Shown: positions 20,474-30,322, counted from the first letter of the stretch. The stretch is DNA of 64,000 bases from Cryobacterium sp. PH31-L1 (GCF_030063145.1 NZ_JASISM010000004.1:248001-312000); one strand, 5' to 3'. Notes: generated by a model not told the origin, from the letters alone. Made by a program: numbers and translations.

Positions 20474-21292
20474 TCAGACCGCGTCAGCGGCATCCGTTTT
20501 GCGATAAACCGATCGCACCATGAGCCAGGAGACGACGAGTAGCGGCGCGTAAAGCGGGATGCCCATGAGCAGCTTCATCGAGGCGAGCAGTTCGACGTTG
20601 TCGGCCAGGTAGAGCGGCAGCTGCACCGCCAGACGGCCGAGAAATAGGCCGGTCCAGCACAGGGTCAAAATGGTCAGGACCCGACGCTTGCTCGCGTTGA
20701 GGCGCCAGGCGACGCCGTCTCCCATTAGAAACCCGACGGCCACGCCGATGAGGGGCCAGCGCACCAGTACCGAAATGAGCAGGGCGGCACCGTATCCGGC
20801 GTTGGTCCACAGGCCAACCAGAAAGAAGTCGGACGGCTTGCCCGAAAACAGGGCCAGCGCAACGCTTATGGCGGTTCCGACCAGGCCGCCGAGAGCCGGG
20901 GTCGTGGTCTGCTTGGTGATCGCGCGCAGGACCACAAAGACCACACCGATCACAAGGGGGGCAATCAGCGACGGCAACAACGTGCCGATCGGATCGCTCG
21001 TCACATCGGTGGACGGGTCGATGGTGAGCGAATAGGTGACCAGAAAAACCAGGCCGGGCAGCACTGCTTCGACCAGGCCGCGGATGCCGCCCATCGCCTT
21101 CATCAGTGCTTGGCCGCTGATCGGCTCTCCCTCCGTCGCCGCACCGAACCCGGCGCGGCGGGCCGCTCCGGCCATCGACTCGGCGAACAATGCGGAGGTG
21201 GACGGCGGTACGGCGGCCTCCGGCGAGCCTGGTTCAGCAGGCACGACTGGCAGCTCCGGCTGATCGGGCTGGTCTTTGGCGGTGTCACTCAT
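20474..21292 (-). CDS. DUF3159 membrane protein
   Basis: A 272-residue protein of the actinobacterial DUF3159 family. An acidic, Pro-rich N-terminal tail (about 60 residues) is followed by about six membrane helices. The family has no established function; some members resemble the intracellular septation protein A group. It is 18 bases downstream of the DUF3710 gene and ends the dut-DUF3710-DUF3159 transcript. Confidence 0.85.
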   Translation of the reverse strand: MSDTAKDQPDQPELPVVPAEPGSPEAAVPPSTSALFAESMAGAARRAGFGAATEGEPISGQALMKAMGGIRGLVEAVLPGLVFLVTYSLTIDPSTDVTSDPIGTLLPSLIAPLVIGVVFVVLRAITKQTTTPALGGLVGTAISVALALFSGKPSDFFLVGLWTNAGYGAALLISVLVRWPLIGVAVGFLMGDGVAWRLNASKRRVLTILTLCWTGLFLGRLAVQLPLYLADNVELLASMKLLMGIPLYAPLLVVSWLMVRSVYRKTDAADAV

Positions 21293-21310
21293 GGCGTGGC
21301 AAGACGCCGG

Positions 21311-21940
21311 TCAGACTGCGGCGGTTTCAGTCGCGCCGGCCGGGGTAGAGGGCATGCGCAGCGGAATGAGGTCGCGCGGCGGCATCGGGGTCGAACCGCG
21401 CACGACAACGATACTGCGGAACAGGTCTTCGACCTGCAACGCGGCATCGGGATCGATGGCGCCCTCACCGGCGATAACGCCGCGCAGGAACCAGCGCGGG
21501 CCGTCGACGCCGATGAAGCGGGCAAGGCGCGTGACGCCACCGGCTTCCTGGCCGGCCGCGACCGGGATTTCGGCGACGAGCTCCGGGCCGAACGGTCCTT
21601 CTCGCGGAGTGGTGGTGCCGCCCTGCTTGCCGATCTGGTCGGCGATCTGGTCGCGGATCTCGTGCCACAGGCCGCTCGAGCGCGGTGCGGCAAACGGTTG
21701 AACCTGCAGGGTGGAACCGGCGAAGTCGAGTCCGATGGCCACGACCCGCTTGCTGCCCTCTTCAATTTCGAGGCGCAGGTGCAGTCCTTCGCGAGGCAGA
21801 ATCTTAATCCCGCCGAGGTCGACGTACGGACGTACCGGGTTGGCCTCCGACTCGTCGAGCGGGCCCTCGGTATCGCGGTCTTCAGGTGCCGATTTCGGCA
21901 TGGATTCGGGGATCTCCCCCGAGTTCGTGAGGTCACTCAC
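21311..21940 (-). CDS. DUF3710 protein
   Basis: A 209-residue soluble protein of the actinobacterial DUF3710 family, function unknown. After an acidic N terminus come the conserved segments GLWHEIRDQIADQI and RFIGVDGPRWFLRGVI. The start overlaps the dut stop (ATGA), so translation is coupled to dUTPase. This order next to dut is widely kept in actinobacteria. Confidence 0.88.
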   Translation of the reverse strand: MSDLTNSGEIPESMPKSAPEDRDTEGPLDESEANPVRPYVDLGGIKILPREGLHLRLEIEEGSKRVVAIGLDFAGSTLQVQPFAAPRSSGLWHEIRDQIADQIGKQGGTTTPREGPFGPELVAEIPVAAGQEAGGVTRLARFIGVDGPRWFLRGVIAGEGAIDPDAALQVEDLFRSIVVVRGSTPMPPRDLIPLRMPSTPAGATETAAV

Positions 21941-22434
21941 CGGTTATCTCCTGTCTGCGGGGCGGCTGCGCCCGGCATTGGTGCATTTTCTTGAGTGCGC
22001 GGCAGAACGCCGGTCGAGCCGAAACCGCCCTCACCGCGCTGGCTGCCAGGCAGCTTGTCGACGGCGATGAACGTGGCGCGGGCGACCGGCATGACGATGA
22101 GCTGGGCGATGCGATCGCCGACTGCGATGGTGAACGATTCGTTCAGGTCGGTGTTCAACAGGGCCACCTTGATTTCGCCGCGGTAGCCGGCATCCACTGT
22201 TCCGGGAGCGTTGACGATGGTGATGCCGTGTTTGACGGCCAGACCGCTGCGGGGAACGACGAACGCCGCAAAACCATCGGGAAGGGCGATCGACACGCCG
22301 GTCGCGACAAGTGCACGGGTTCCAGGGGCGAGCTCGAGAGCCTCCGCCGCGTGCAGGTCTGCCCCGGCATCACCGGGGTGTGCGTAGTTCGGGAGGATGG
22401 ATGCCTGGATCAGGACTTCGACGCTTTCTGCCAC
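21937..22434 (-). CDS. dut: dUTP diphosphatase (dUTPase)
   Basis: A 165-residue trimeric dUTPase that hydrolyses dUTP to dUMP, keeping uracil out of DNA. Motifs in order: AGADLHAAE (1), RSGLAVKHG (2), APGTVDAGYRGEI (3, with the Tyr that selects uracil), GDRIAQLI (4) and RGEGGFGSTG (5, with the final Phe/Gly loop). The GTG at 22434 has a TACCCT box ending six bases before it, so the message is probably leaderless. The promoter overlaps the 38-base gap to the divergent DUF3093 gene. Confidence 0.95.
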   Translation of the reverse strand: MAESVEVLIQASILPNYAHPGDAGADLHAAEALELAPGTRALVATGVSIALPDGFAAFVVPRSGLAVKHGITIVNAPGTVDAGYRGEIKVALLNTDLNESFTIAVGDRIAQLIVMPVARATFIAVDKLPGSQRGEGGFGSTGVLPRTQENAPMPGAAAPQTGDNR

Positions 22435-22440
22435 GTGTCG

Positions 22441-22446
22441 AGGGTA
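22441..22446 (-). promoter_or_regulatory. -10 box of dut
   Basis: TACCCT on the minus strand, then six bases, then the GTG start. Confidence 0.55.
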
Positions 22447-22472
22447 GTGCAGTTATCTGATCGAATAGAGCC

Positions 22473-22925
22473 ATGCCTGATTACCGTGAAAAACTGTGGC
22501 CCAACGCCTGGGCCTTCATCGTCACCGCTCTGGTGATACCAGCGAGCATTCTCGTGCTCGTGCCGATCTCCCTGTTCGCCGGCATTGTCACGGCCGCTGT
22601 TCTGTACGGCGGGTGTGTGGTGCTGCTCGTGCTGGCCTCACCGGTCGTGCGCGTGCAGAACGGCGAGCTGGTCGCCGGCCCCGCCACGATTTCGACCGCG
22701 TTGCTCGGCGAAGCGATTGTCTTCGAAGCGGCCGAAGCCACCCAGGAGCGTGGTCCCCGGCTGGATGCCAGGGCCTGGCTGCTCATTCGCGGGTGGATCG
22801 CCCCCGTCGTGCGTGTTCCCATCGTGGATGCGACAGATCCGGCGCCGTACTGGGTCATCTCCAGCCGTCACCCAACAGAGTTGGCCGCCGCGATCAATGA
22901 ATCGCGAACGGCCAACGTGGGGTAA
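22473..22925 (+). CDS. DUF3093 membrane protein
   Basis: A 150-residue protein of the actinobacterial DUF3093 family. Two membrane helices (about residues 12-60) are followed by a soluble PH-like domain containing LLIRGWIAPVVRV and ending in the conserved YWVISSRHPTELAAAI. Function unknown. It is divergent from dut and convergent with the DUF4193 gene. Confidence 0.85.
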   Translation: MPDYREKLWPNAWAFIVTALVIPASILVLVPISLFAGIVTAAVLYGGCVVLLVLASPVVRVQNGELVAGPATISTALLGEAIVFEAAEATQERGPRLDARAWLLIRGWIAPVVRVPIVDATDPAPYWVISSRHPTELAAAINESRTANVG

Positions 22926-22935
22926 AAGCTGAAGC

Positions 22936-23229
22936 TTAGGAGTCGCACTCCAGGCAGACAGTGCCGAGCTTGGTCTCGTGTCCCATCTGCGAGCGGTGCT
23001 TCACGAGGAAGCAATTCACGCAGGTGAACTCGTCGGCCTGCGCGGGCAGAACGACGACATCGAGGTCCAGGTCGGACAGGTCGGCGCCCGGAAGGTCGAA
23101 CCCACCGGGGTTGTCGGAGTCGTCGACATCAACGCTGCCGGACATCTTGTCTGGCACACGTTCCTTAAGGGCCTCGATCGACTCAGAGTCGTCTTCAGTC
23201 TTTCGGGGTGCGTCGTAATCGGTTGCCAT
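22936..23229 (-). CDS. DUF4193 zinc-ribbon protein
   Basis: A 97-residue protein of the DUF4193 family: an acidic N-terminal half rich in Asp (LSDLDLDVVVLP) and a C-terminal zinc ribbon with paired cysteines CVNC and CLEC. Function unknown. I start at the ATG at 23229 (MATDYDAP, the usual N terminus of the family); another ATG two codons upstream is possible. Confidence 0.82.
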   Translation of the reverse strand: MATDYDAPRKTEDDSESIEALKERVPDKMSGSVDVDDSDNPGGFDLPGADLSDLDLDVVVLPAQADEFTCVNCFLVKHRSQMGHETKLGTVCLECDS

Positions 23230-23429
23230 GCCCATCCATTTCAGTTACGCCGATAAACGAAATCGGCGGGCACAGTTTCCAACAATCCGGACGGAATAGC
23301 AAACCGCCCGCCAACCTTTTTATTCGGACACGAAGAAACAACTTGCGGCACGCCCGGCGTATTCCCGCAAAAAGGCACCAACCCGTGGCAGTCTTGCAAC
23401 CAACGGTAATCGCGAGAGGGCTTGTCTTC

Positions 23430-24563
23430 ATGCAGGAATTGAAGGTTATTGGGGTTGAGAACGGTGCGCTGCTCGCAGCGTCCGAAGATGGCGACCGGTA
23501 TCGCATCGCCATTGACGAGGTTCTCCAGTCCCGGCTTCGCCAAACCCAGACGGAACGAGTCAACGCTCCGAAACTCTCCCCGCGGGAAGTCCAGGCGCAC
23601 ATTCGCTCCGGCATGTCCGCCGAGGATGTTGCCGCGGTCACTGGCGCATCGCTCGAATACGTGCGCCGGTTCGAAGGCCCGGTCGTGGCGGAACGCGAAT
23701 ACATTGTCTCCTCCGCGTTGAGCGTTCCGGTGCACACCGCCATCGATCCGGACCCGATCGACGAGAACGTCAACTTCGGCAGCGTCATTCGGGAGCGCCT
23801 CGCCTCCCTCGGTGCCACCGGTGAGCGCTGGGCGAGTTGGAAGGAGCCCGGCGGCGGGTGGATCGTCAAGCTGTCGTTCACCGCCGACGAGATCGATCAC
23901 GACGCCCGCTGGGGTTTCGAACCGAAGAAGAATTCCCTGTCGCCGGTCGGCAGCGAGGCCGTCGCACTGTCCCAGCAGGGCGAGCTGAAGGGCTCCCTGA
24001 TTCCGCGCCTGCGCGCTGTCGGCTCGGAGACGAGCGACGCCGACGTGTCGCGGTTCGACAGCAACGCCTTCAACTTCAAGGAATCCCTCGCTGACGAGAT
24101 TTTGAACGACACCAGCCCCAACCTGGAGGCAGTGCCGTACTCCCGCTCTCTGAGCCGGGACGACGCGGTGTCCAAGGCCGCGATCAAGCGCGCTGCCGAG
24201 CCGGCCTCGAACATGAGCGAAACCGCCGACCTTCTGGAATCCCTGCGTCGCCGCCGCGGCGAACGCGAGGCGGCGTTGAGCGGGGAGGCGGCATCCGTTT
24301 TGGTGCCGGTACCCGCACAGCCGTTGCGCCCGCGTCGGGCGACACCGGCCGACGCTGCCGGCACGGAGGCAGCGGTCACAGATGAGTCCAGCGCCGCGCC
24401 CGCCACCACGCCGGAGCCGACCGGCAACGCCTGGGCCAACCAAGCCGCCAGGGCGCAGGAACGCACCAACCACGGCCGCACAACACCCAAACGCGGCCGA
24501 GCCTCGATGCCGAGCTGGGACGAGATCGTGTTCGGCGCTCGCACCGACGACGACCTCGGCTGA
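23430..24563 (+). CDS. sepH: SepH-like cell-division protein (DUF3071)
   Basis: A 377-residue protein. The N-terminal DUF3071 domain (residues 1-165) contains a helix-turn-helix-like stretch (REVQAHIRSGMSAEDVAAVTGASLEYVRRFE) as in SepH, a regulator of FtsZ assembly in Streptomyces and mycobacteria. The rest is long, acidic and disordered, with a conserved end (MPSWDEIVFG). The ATG at 23430 is preceded by GAGAGGG. The open frame further upstream is not conserved and lies in the promoter region. The cell-division role is transferred from the family. Confidence 0.85.
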   Translation: MQELKVIGVENGALLAASEDGDRYRIAIDEVLQSRLRQTQTERVNAPKLSPREVQAHIRSGMSAEDVAAVTGASLEYVRRFEGPVVAEREYIVSSALSVPVHTAIDPDPIDENVNFGSVIRERLASLGATGERWASWKEPGGGWIVKLSFTADEIDHDARWGFEPKKNSLSPVGSEAVALSQQGELKGSLIPRLRAVGSETSDADVSRFDSNAFNFKESLADEILNDTSPNLEAVPYSRSLSRDDAVSKAAIKRAAEPASNMSETADLLESLRRRRGEREAALSGEAASVLVPVPAQPLRPRRATPADAAGTEAAVTDESSAAPATTPEPTGNAWANQAARAQERTNHGRTTPKRGRASMPSWDEIVFGARTDDDLG

Positions 24564-24574
24564 GCCCAACCCAG

Positions 24575-25261
24575 CTAGCCGGCCAGCCAGGTGTAGCGAC
24601 GCTGCGGGCGGCCGGTCTGGCCGTAACGCAGGCTGACCGACGCCTGACCGGCGGTTACGAAATACTCCAGGTATTTGCGAGCGACTACGCGCGACAGGCC
24701 GAGCAGTTCGGCGCACTCCGACGCGGCCAGGTCCGGGTCGCTGGCCGCCAGCGCGGCACCGGTCAGCGCCGCGGTCTCCTTGCTCAGGCCTTTCGGCAGG
24801 GCGGAGACCTCTCGGTCGACCGGCCGAGCGGACGCCCGCCCTAAGGCTTGGTCGAGATCGCTCTGGCTGAGGTCGCCGCTGCTTCCGAGCAGTTGACGGC
24901 GCTCGGCGTACCCGACCAGCCGAGACTGCAGCTCGGTGATCTTGAACGGTTTGAGCAGGTAGCTCACGATGCCGCCCTGCAGCGCGGCGGTGACCATCTC
25001 GGCTTCCCGGGCGGCGCTGAGCACGAGGAAATCCACGTTGCGCCCGGCTTCTCTCGACTGACGAATTACGTCGAGGCCGGTCATATCTGGCAGGTACATG
25101 TCAAGGAGCACGAGCTGCGGGGCCTTATGATCAATCTGGGCAAGCGCGTCGGACCCAGTCGCCGCGACGCCGATCACGGTAAAGCCGCGCTGCTGCGCCA
25201 CGATGCGTTCGTGGGCGCGTGCCACCATGAAGTCGTCGTCGACGATGAGCACGTCACACAC
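24575..25261 (-). CDS. Response regulator of the CitB/DcuR type
   Basis: A 228-residue response regulator. The receiver domain (residues 1-115) has the acidic pocket in VDDD, the phosphorylated Asp in LLDMYLP (about 53) and the Lys in LLKPF (about 103). A C-terminal helix-turn-helix follows, with LSRVVARKYLEYFVTAG as the recognition region. I chose the GTG at 25261, not the ATG at 25276: AGGAG lies seven bases before the GTG, and the ATG has no ribosome site. The start overlaps the kinase stop by eight bases. It probably controls the divergent tctCBA operon. Confidence 0.88.
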   Translation of the reverse strand: MCDVLIVDDDFMVARAHERIVAQQRGFTVIGVAATGSDALAQIDHKAPQLVLLDMYLPDMTGLDVIRQSREAGRNVDFLVLSAAREAEMVTAALQGGIVSYLLKPFKITELQSRLVGYAERRQLLGSSGDLSQSDLDQALGRASARPVDREVSALPKGLSKETAALTGAALAASDPDLAASECAELLGLSRVVARKYLEYFVTAGQASVSLRYGQTGRPQRRYTWLAG

Positions 25262-26933
25262 GGGTTTGCTCCTCATCCACGGTCGACTGGGCCGGGTCGA
25301 TGGGGAGCAGGGCCTCGAACACTGTGCCATTCTCGTTCTGATAGCTCACCGTTCCCCCCCGTCGCGTCGCAACGAGGCGCACAATCGCGAGTCCGTAGCC
25401 ATGAGTATCGGCGGCGCCCGGCGCCGATTTGCTAGTCACGCCCACGTCGAACACGTGGTCGACCAGGGCGTTATCGATGCCGGGTCCGGAATCCCGCACC
25501 CGCACCCGCACGGCACCGGGTGGCGCGCCGGTCTGCACATCGAGACGCACGCTGCGCTCACGGGCTCCGGTCACCGCGTCGAGCGCGTTGTCAACCAGAT
25601 TTCCGATCACCGTCACAAGGTCGCTGGACAGGTCTGCATCGATCCGGCTCAGGGCAGACTCAGCCGACAGCACGAGAGTCGCCCCGCGTTCGCGCGCCAG
25701 CGAGGTCTTGGCGATCACGAGTGCGGCCACGGCCGGCTCCTGCAGGCGGGTCAGCACCGAATTATCCAGCTCGGTGCGGTCGCGCGTAACGGCGTCGACG
25801 TATTCGACCGCGGCATCGGTGTCGCCGAGCTGCATGAGCATTGAAATGGTGTGCAGCCGGTTGGCGAACTCGTGGGTTTGCGCGCGCAGGGTGTCGGTGG
25901 CCTGTCGGCTGCTGCCCAGGTCGTGCTGCAGCGTGACCAGCTCGGTGCGGTCGCGCAGGGTCGTGACGACCTCTGGCCGCGACCGGGGCGGGTAGATGAG
26001 CGTCCGGTTGAGCACCAGCAGCACCCCGCGGTTCACAAAGACGCTGTCGATCTCGCCGACATCCTGCTGTCGCAGCGCCAGCACGGCTTCGGCGTCGAGG
26101 CCGACCGCGTCGATCGCCCGGCCTTCGGCGTCAGCCGGCAGACCGAGCAGGGTGCGCGCGCTGTCGTTGGCGAGCGTTATTCGTCCGTCGCTGTCGACGG
26201 CGATCACGCCTTCCCGAATGCCGTGGATCATCGCATCCCGATGCTCGACCAGCCGGCCGATCTGCTCCGGCTCGAGGCCGAGGGTCTGGCGTTTGACCCG
26301 GGCAGCCAGCAATAGCGAACCGGCAATACCGAGCACCCCGGCAACCCCGACGTAGGTGAGCAGGTTCGGCGCCGCGCTCGCGAGCAGCTCGGCCACGGCC
26401 GGGAACTGCCGGGCGGCGACGACCGACCCAACGACCTCTCCCGAGTCCGCGATCACCGGCACCTGCGCGACCACGTAGTCGTTCGTGCCGATCGGGGCGA
26501 CGCCGGCCCAGGCGGCGTCGGACTCGTCGGGCGTTGGATCGATGGCAAGAACGGCCCCGAGCAGTCTCGGATCGGCCGGTGAGGCGATAATGCGGTCGGC
26601 GGCATCCGTAACGAGCAGCTGGTCGACCCCGGTTGTCGTGCGGAGCGCCTCGACCGGCAGGGAGAATTGCTGGGGCACAGCTCGGCGCTCGAGCAGGCTG
26701 CGCACGAGCGGGTTGGCGGCGGTGTACTCCGAGACCGTCAACATACGTCGCTGGGCGCCGCTGGTGAAGCTGCTGCGGGACTGCTCGAGCGAGATGGCCG
26801 TAACGGCGACGAGCACGAGGGCGATCAGGCTTAATTGAAACAGCAGGAGCTGCCGGGTCAGGCTGAGGCGGCTCGAACGGATGCCCGGCCCGCGCGGGCG
26901 CGGCATCCGGTCTCGTCGATCGTCTCTGGCCAT
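25254..26933 (-). CDS. Sensor histidine kinase of the CitA/DcuS type
   Basis: A 559-residue kinase. TM1 (about 28-48), a periplasmic Cache-type sensor domain (about 50-180), TM2 (about 184-205), a PAS domain (about 230-320), then the H box HEFANRLH typical of the HPK5/CitA group, N box NLVDNALDAV, and G boxes DSGPGID and HGYGLAIV. These kinases sense C4-dicarboxylates or citrate outside the cell. With the response regulator and tctCBA next door, a tricarboxylate or dicarboxylate ligand is likely. Confidence 0.9.
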   Translation of the reverse strand: MARDDRRDRMPRPRGPGIRSSRLSLTRQLLLFQLSLIALVLVAVTAISLEQSRSSFTSGAQRRMLTVSEYTAANPLVRSLLERRAVPQQFSLPVEALRTTTGVDQLLVTDAADRIIASPADPRLLGAVLAIDPTPDESDAAWAGVAPIGTNDYVVAQVPVIADSGEVVGSVVAARQFPAVAELLASAAPNLLTYVGVAGVLGIAGSLLLAARVKRQTLGLEPEQIGRLVEHRDAMIHGIREGVIAVDSDGRITLANDSARTLLGLPADAEGRAIDAVGLDAEAVLALRQQDVGEIDSVFVNRGVLLVLNRTLIYPPRSRPEVVTTLRDRTELVTLQHDLGSSRQATDTLRAQTHEFANRLHTISMLMQLGDTDAAVEYVDAVTRDRTELDNSVLTRLQEPAVAALVIAKTSLARERGATLVLSAESALSRIDADLSSDLVTVIGNLVDNALDAVTGARERSVRLDVQTGAPPGAVRVRVRDSGPGIDNALVDHVFDVGVTSKSAPGAADTHGYGLAIVRLVATRRGGTVSYQNENGTVFEALLPIDPAQSTVDEEQTRV

Positions 26934-27001
26934 AAGAAATAATGGCTCATTGCGGGGTCAAACCGAAATTGCCCAGGCCAGCCGGTACGCAACCACAAGC
27001 T

Positions 27002-27032
27002 ACACAACGTTCACTAACGCCACAAGTTGTGT
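27002..27032. promoter_or_regulatory. Candidate operator in the kinase-tctC intergenic region
   Basis: The arms ACACAAC (27002-27008) and GTTGTGT (27026-27032) are perfect inverted copies with a 17-base spacer, lying 73 bases before the tctC start in a 172-base divergent gap. Two-turn centre spacing fits a dimeric response regulator. Confidence 0.4.
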
Positions 27033-27105
27033 CGGATAGCTCTCACCACGCAGGCTGATCCCGGCCGGCAAAGACGCTCGCCAGAAATCGAAGAGGATTT
27101 GAAGC

Positions 27106-28125
27106 ATGCCAATCACAGCACGCACCATGCGCCCCCGTCGAACGGCGGGCACAATTTTTCTAGCCGGGGCAGTCGTTCTGGCCCTCAGCGCCTGCGGAGT
27201 CACGAGCGCCAAGAACACCGAGGCCGCAGTAGGCGGCCCGATCGAGAACCTTCAGGTCATGATCCCCAATGCCCCGGGTAGCGGTTATGACGTCACCGGC
27301 CGCGCCGCGGTCAAGGTGATGGATGACCTGGACCTCGCCACCGGCACCGAGGTCACCAACCTGGCCGGCGCCGGCGGAACCGTTGGCCTCGCCCGGACCC
27401 TGACCGAAACCGGCAACGCCAATTTTCTGCTCATGATGGGCCTCGGCGTCGTCGGCGCCGCGTACACCAACGAGGGTGACGCCAAGGTCGCCGACGCGAC
27501 CCCGATCGCTGGCCTGATCGAAGAGGCCGGCGCCATTTTCGTCGCCGCCGACTCCCCGTACCAGACCATCGATGACCTCGTCACCGCGTGGAAGGCCGAC
27601 CCGTCCACTTTCGCCGTCGGCGGCGGTTCCTCCCCGGGCGGCCCTGACCACCTGCTGCCGATGCAGCTCGCGGATGCCGTCGGCATCGACCCGACCGCCG
27701 TCAACTACGTCGCCTACGACGGCGGCGGCGAACTGCTCCCGGCCATCCTCGGCGGCAAGCTGCAGTTCGGTGCATCCGGCTACGGCGAATTCCTCGAGCA
27801 GGTGAAGTCGGGCGACCTGCGCGTGCTCGCCGTCACGAGCGAAGAGCGCGTTCCGGTCATCGACGCCCCGACCCTGACCGAAGAGGGCATCGACCTGGTC
27901 TTCACCAACTGGCGCGGACTCCTGGCAGCACCGGGCCTGACCGACGCGGAAATCGCTCGTCTCGTTGACGCTGTCACCGCCATGCACGACAGCCCCGAGT
28001 GGAAGCAGGTTCTGGAAGACAACAGCTGGACCGACGCCTTCATCACCGGCGATGACTTCAGCACCTTCCTCACCGAGCAGGACACCCGCGTCGCCGACGT
28101 GCTGAAGACCCTGGGCCTGGTCTAA
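27106..28125 (+). CDS. tctC: Tripartite tricarboxylate transporter substrate-binding protein
   Basis: A 339-residue lipoprotein. The signal peptide ends with the lipobox LSAC (Cys about 30). The rest is the TctC/Bug fold: PNAPGSGYDVTGRA near the N terminus, then a segment around GGGSSPGGPDHLL that contacts the ligand carboxylate. It delivers citrate or a related acid to the TctAB channel. GAGGA lies eight bases before the ATG. First gene of tctC-tctB-tctA, divergent from the two-component genes. Confidence 0.93.
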   Translation: MPITARTMRPRRTAGTIFLAGAVVLALSACGVTSAKNTEAAVGGPIENLQVMIPNAPGSGYDVTGRAAVKVMDDLDLATGTEVTNLAGAGGTVGLARTLTETGNANFLLMMGLGVVGAAYTNEGDAKVADATPIAGLIEEAGAIFVAADSPYQTIDDLVTAWKADPSTFAVGGGSSPGGPDHLLPMQLADAVGIDPTAVNYVAYDGGGELLPAILGGKLQFGASGYGEFLEQVKSGDLRVLAVTSEERVPVIDAPTLTEEGIDLVFTNWRGLLAAPGLTDAEIARLVDAVTAMHDSPEWKQVLEDNSWTDAFITGDDFSTFLTEQDTRVADVLKTLGLV

Positions 28126-28127
28126 GC

Positions 28128-28667
28128 ATGACCGCCCCCACTACAGACGCGGAATCCGGGCTGCAGGGCCGCCTGCAGGGTCGCCTGCACGGTCGCTCCG
28201 AGCTCGGAGTCGCCGCCCTGCTCGCCGTAATCGCGATCGTGATCGCGGTCGACACCGCGAACATCCGTCACACCGCCATCAACGCCGGCGTGATGGGACC
28301 ACAGGTTGTTCCGACGATCATTGCGATCGGCCTGGGCCTGTGTGCGATCGCCCTGGCGATCTCTGTGCTGCGGGGCGGCCACGCCGACGCCGAAGACGGT
28401 GAGGATATCGACCTCACTCAGAAGGCCCACTGGCCCACCGTCTTCGGCCTTGGCGGCCTGATTCTCGTGTTCGCCCTCACCATGGACTTTCTCGGATTCG
28501 TCATCGGCAGTGCGCTGCTGTTCTACGGCTCCGCCCTGCTGCTCGGCTCACGGCGCTTCATCTGGGCGCTCGTGATCGGCATTCTTCTCGCCGTCGGAAC
28601 GTTCTACGGCTTCGTACTGGGCCTCGGCATCAACCTGCCGGCCGGCCTGCTGACGGGAATCCTCTAA
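28128..28667 (+). CDS. tctB: Tripartite tricarboxylate transporter small membrane subunit
   Basis: A 179-residue protein with four membrane helices and the TctB layout. The N terminus before the first helix holds a threefold 12-base repeat that reads [12 protein letters not shown] (28159-28196), unusual for the family and probably a local duplication. It begins two bases after the tctC stop, and its stop overlaps the tctA start (TAATG). Confidence 0.9.
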   Translation: MTAPTTDAESGLQGRLQGRLHGRSELGVAALLAVIAIVIAVDTANIRHTAINAGVMGPQVVPTIIAIGLGLCAIALAISVLRGGHADAEDGEDIDLTQKAHWPTVFGLGGLILVFALTMDFLGFVIGSALLFYGSALLLGSRRFIWALVIGILLAVGTFYGFVLGLGINLPAGLLTGIL

Positions 28668-30271
28668 TGGAAAACCTGACCCTGTTGATGGAGGGATTCG
28701 GCAACGCGCTGACCCTGCAGAACCTGCTGTTCGCCCTCATCGGTGTGCTGCTGGGCACCGCCGTCGGCGTGCTGCCCGGAATCGGCCCGGCCATGACCGT
28801 GGCGCTGCTGCTGCCACTCACCTATGCGCTCGACGTGACCGGGGCGCTGATCATGTTCGCCGGAATCTACTACGGCGGTATGTATGGCGGGTCGACCACC
28901 TCGATTCTGCTCAATACCCCGGGCGAATCCTCGTCGGTGGTCACAGCGCTCGAGGGTAACAAGATGGCCAAGGCCGGCCGCGGCTCACAAGCACTCGCGA
29001 CCGCCGCAATCGGCTCCTTCGTGGCCGGCACCCTGGCCACCATCGCCCTCGTTTTCGTCGCTCCCTTCGTGGTGGCGATCGCGATCGGACTCGGCGCTCC
29101 CTCATACTTCGCCATGATGGTCTTCGCTTTCGTAGCGGTAAGTACCGTGCTCGGCTCGAGCCGCATTCGTGGGCTCGCCTCGCTGTTCATCGGGCTGACC
29201 ATCGGCCTGGTCGGCCTCGACGTCACCACCGGCCAGCCGCGGCTGACCTTCGGGCAGCCACTGCTCTCCGGCGGCATCGACGTCGTCGTCATCGCCGTCG
29301 CCCTGTTCGCCGTGGGTGAAGCCCTCTGGATCGCCGCGCACCTGCGCCACGGCACACCCCCCACGATCCCGGTCGGGGTGCCGTGGATGGGCAAGGACGA
29401 TTGGAAGCGGTCCTGGAAACCGTGGCTGCGCGGCACGGTCATCGGCTTTCCATTCGGTGCCATTCCGGCGGGCGGCGCCGAGATTCCAACCTTTCTGTCG
29501 TACGTGACGGAGAAGAAGCTGTCCAAGCATCCGGAGCAGTTCGGCCACGGCGCCATTGAGGGCGTGGCCGGCCCTGAGGCGGCCAACAACGCCTCAGCGG
29601 CCGGCACGCTGGTGCCACTGTTGACCCTTGGACTACCAACCACGGCGACCGCCGCGGTGATGATCGCCGCATTCAACCAGTACGGCATTCCCCCGGGACC
29701 GCTGCTTTTTCAGACCCATCCGGTGCTGGTCTGGACGCTGATCGCAAGCCTGTTCATCGGCAACACGCTGCTGCTCGCCCTCAACCTGCCGCTCGCACCA
29801 CTCTGGGCGAAACTGCTGCGCATTCCTCGGCCGTACCTCTATGCTGGCATCCTGTTCTTCGCAACGCTTGGTGCCTACGCCGCTGACATGCAAGCATTCA
29901 ACATTGTGCTCCTGCTGCTTCTGGGCGCACTCGGCTACATGGCTCGGCGCTTCGGGTTTCCGGTGCTGCCGATCATCGTCGGCGCCATCCTCGGCCCGGA
30001 GATGGAACGCCAGCTGCGCCGCGCACTGCAGATCAGCGCCGGGGACCCGGCCGCACTGCTGAGCGAACCGCTCGCGGTTGTCGTGTATACCGTTATCGTG
30101 GTGTTCCTCGTGGTTCCGCCGGTGATCAAGGCGCTGCGTCGTCGGTTCGGTCGTGGGGCAGGGCCGACTGACGGGCCCCCGGAAGAGGAGTTCGATGCCT
30201 TCGGCACCCAGACCTCCGATGGTAGCGCCCGGGTGATTCGGGCCGTGCGCCCGAGTCGGCGCGGAAAGTAA
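28667..30271 (+). CDS. tctA: Tripartite tricarboxylate transporter large membrane subunit
   Basis: A 534-residue TctA family permease of about eleven or twelve helices. The family motif around [20 protein letters not shown] (about 66-85) and the second half-repeat [20 protein letters not shown] (about 305) are clear. A charged cytoplasmic tail of about 45 residues ends the protein. It forms the sodium- or proton-coupled channel with TctB. Confidence 0.95.
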   Translation: MENLTLLMEGFGNALTLQNLLFALIGVLLGTAVGVLPGIGPAMTVALLLPLTYALDVTGALIMFAGIYYGGMYGGSTTSILLNTPGESSSVVTALEGNKMAKAGRGSQALATAAIGSFVAGTLATIALVFVAPFVVAIAIGLGAPSYFAMMVFAFVAVSTVLGSSRIRGLASLFIGLTIGLVGLDVTTGQPRLTFGQPLLSGGIDVVVIAVALFAVGEALWIAAHLRHGTPPTIPVGVPWMGKDDWKRSWKPWLRGTVIGFPFGAIPAGGAEIPTFLSYVTEKKLSKHPEQFGHGAIEGVAGPEAANNASAAGTLVPLLTLGLPTTATAAVMIAAFNQYGIPPGPLLFQTHPVLVWTLIASLFIGNTLLLALNLPLAPLWAKLLRIPRPYLYAGILFFATLGAYAADMQAFNIVLLLLLGALGYMARRFGFPVLPIIVGAILGPEMERQLRRALQISAGDPAALLSEPLAVVVYTVIVVFLVVPPVIKALRRRFGRGAGPTDGPPEEEFDAFGTQTSDGSARVIRAVRPSRRGK

Positions 30272-30316
30272 CGCGAGCGTACTTCACGCCTGGGCGAATG
30301 CGGCGCGGGAGTTGAG

Positions 30317-30322
30317 CATACT
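30317..30322 (+). promoter_or_regulatory. -10 box of the winged-helix gene
   Basis: CATACT, then six bases, then the ATG start at 30329. Confidence 0.5.
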
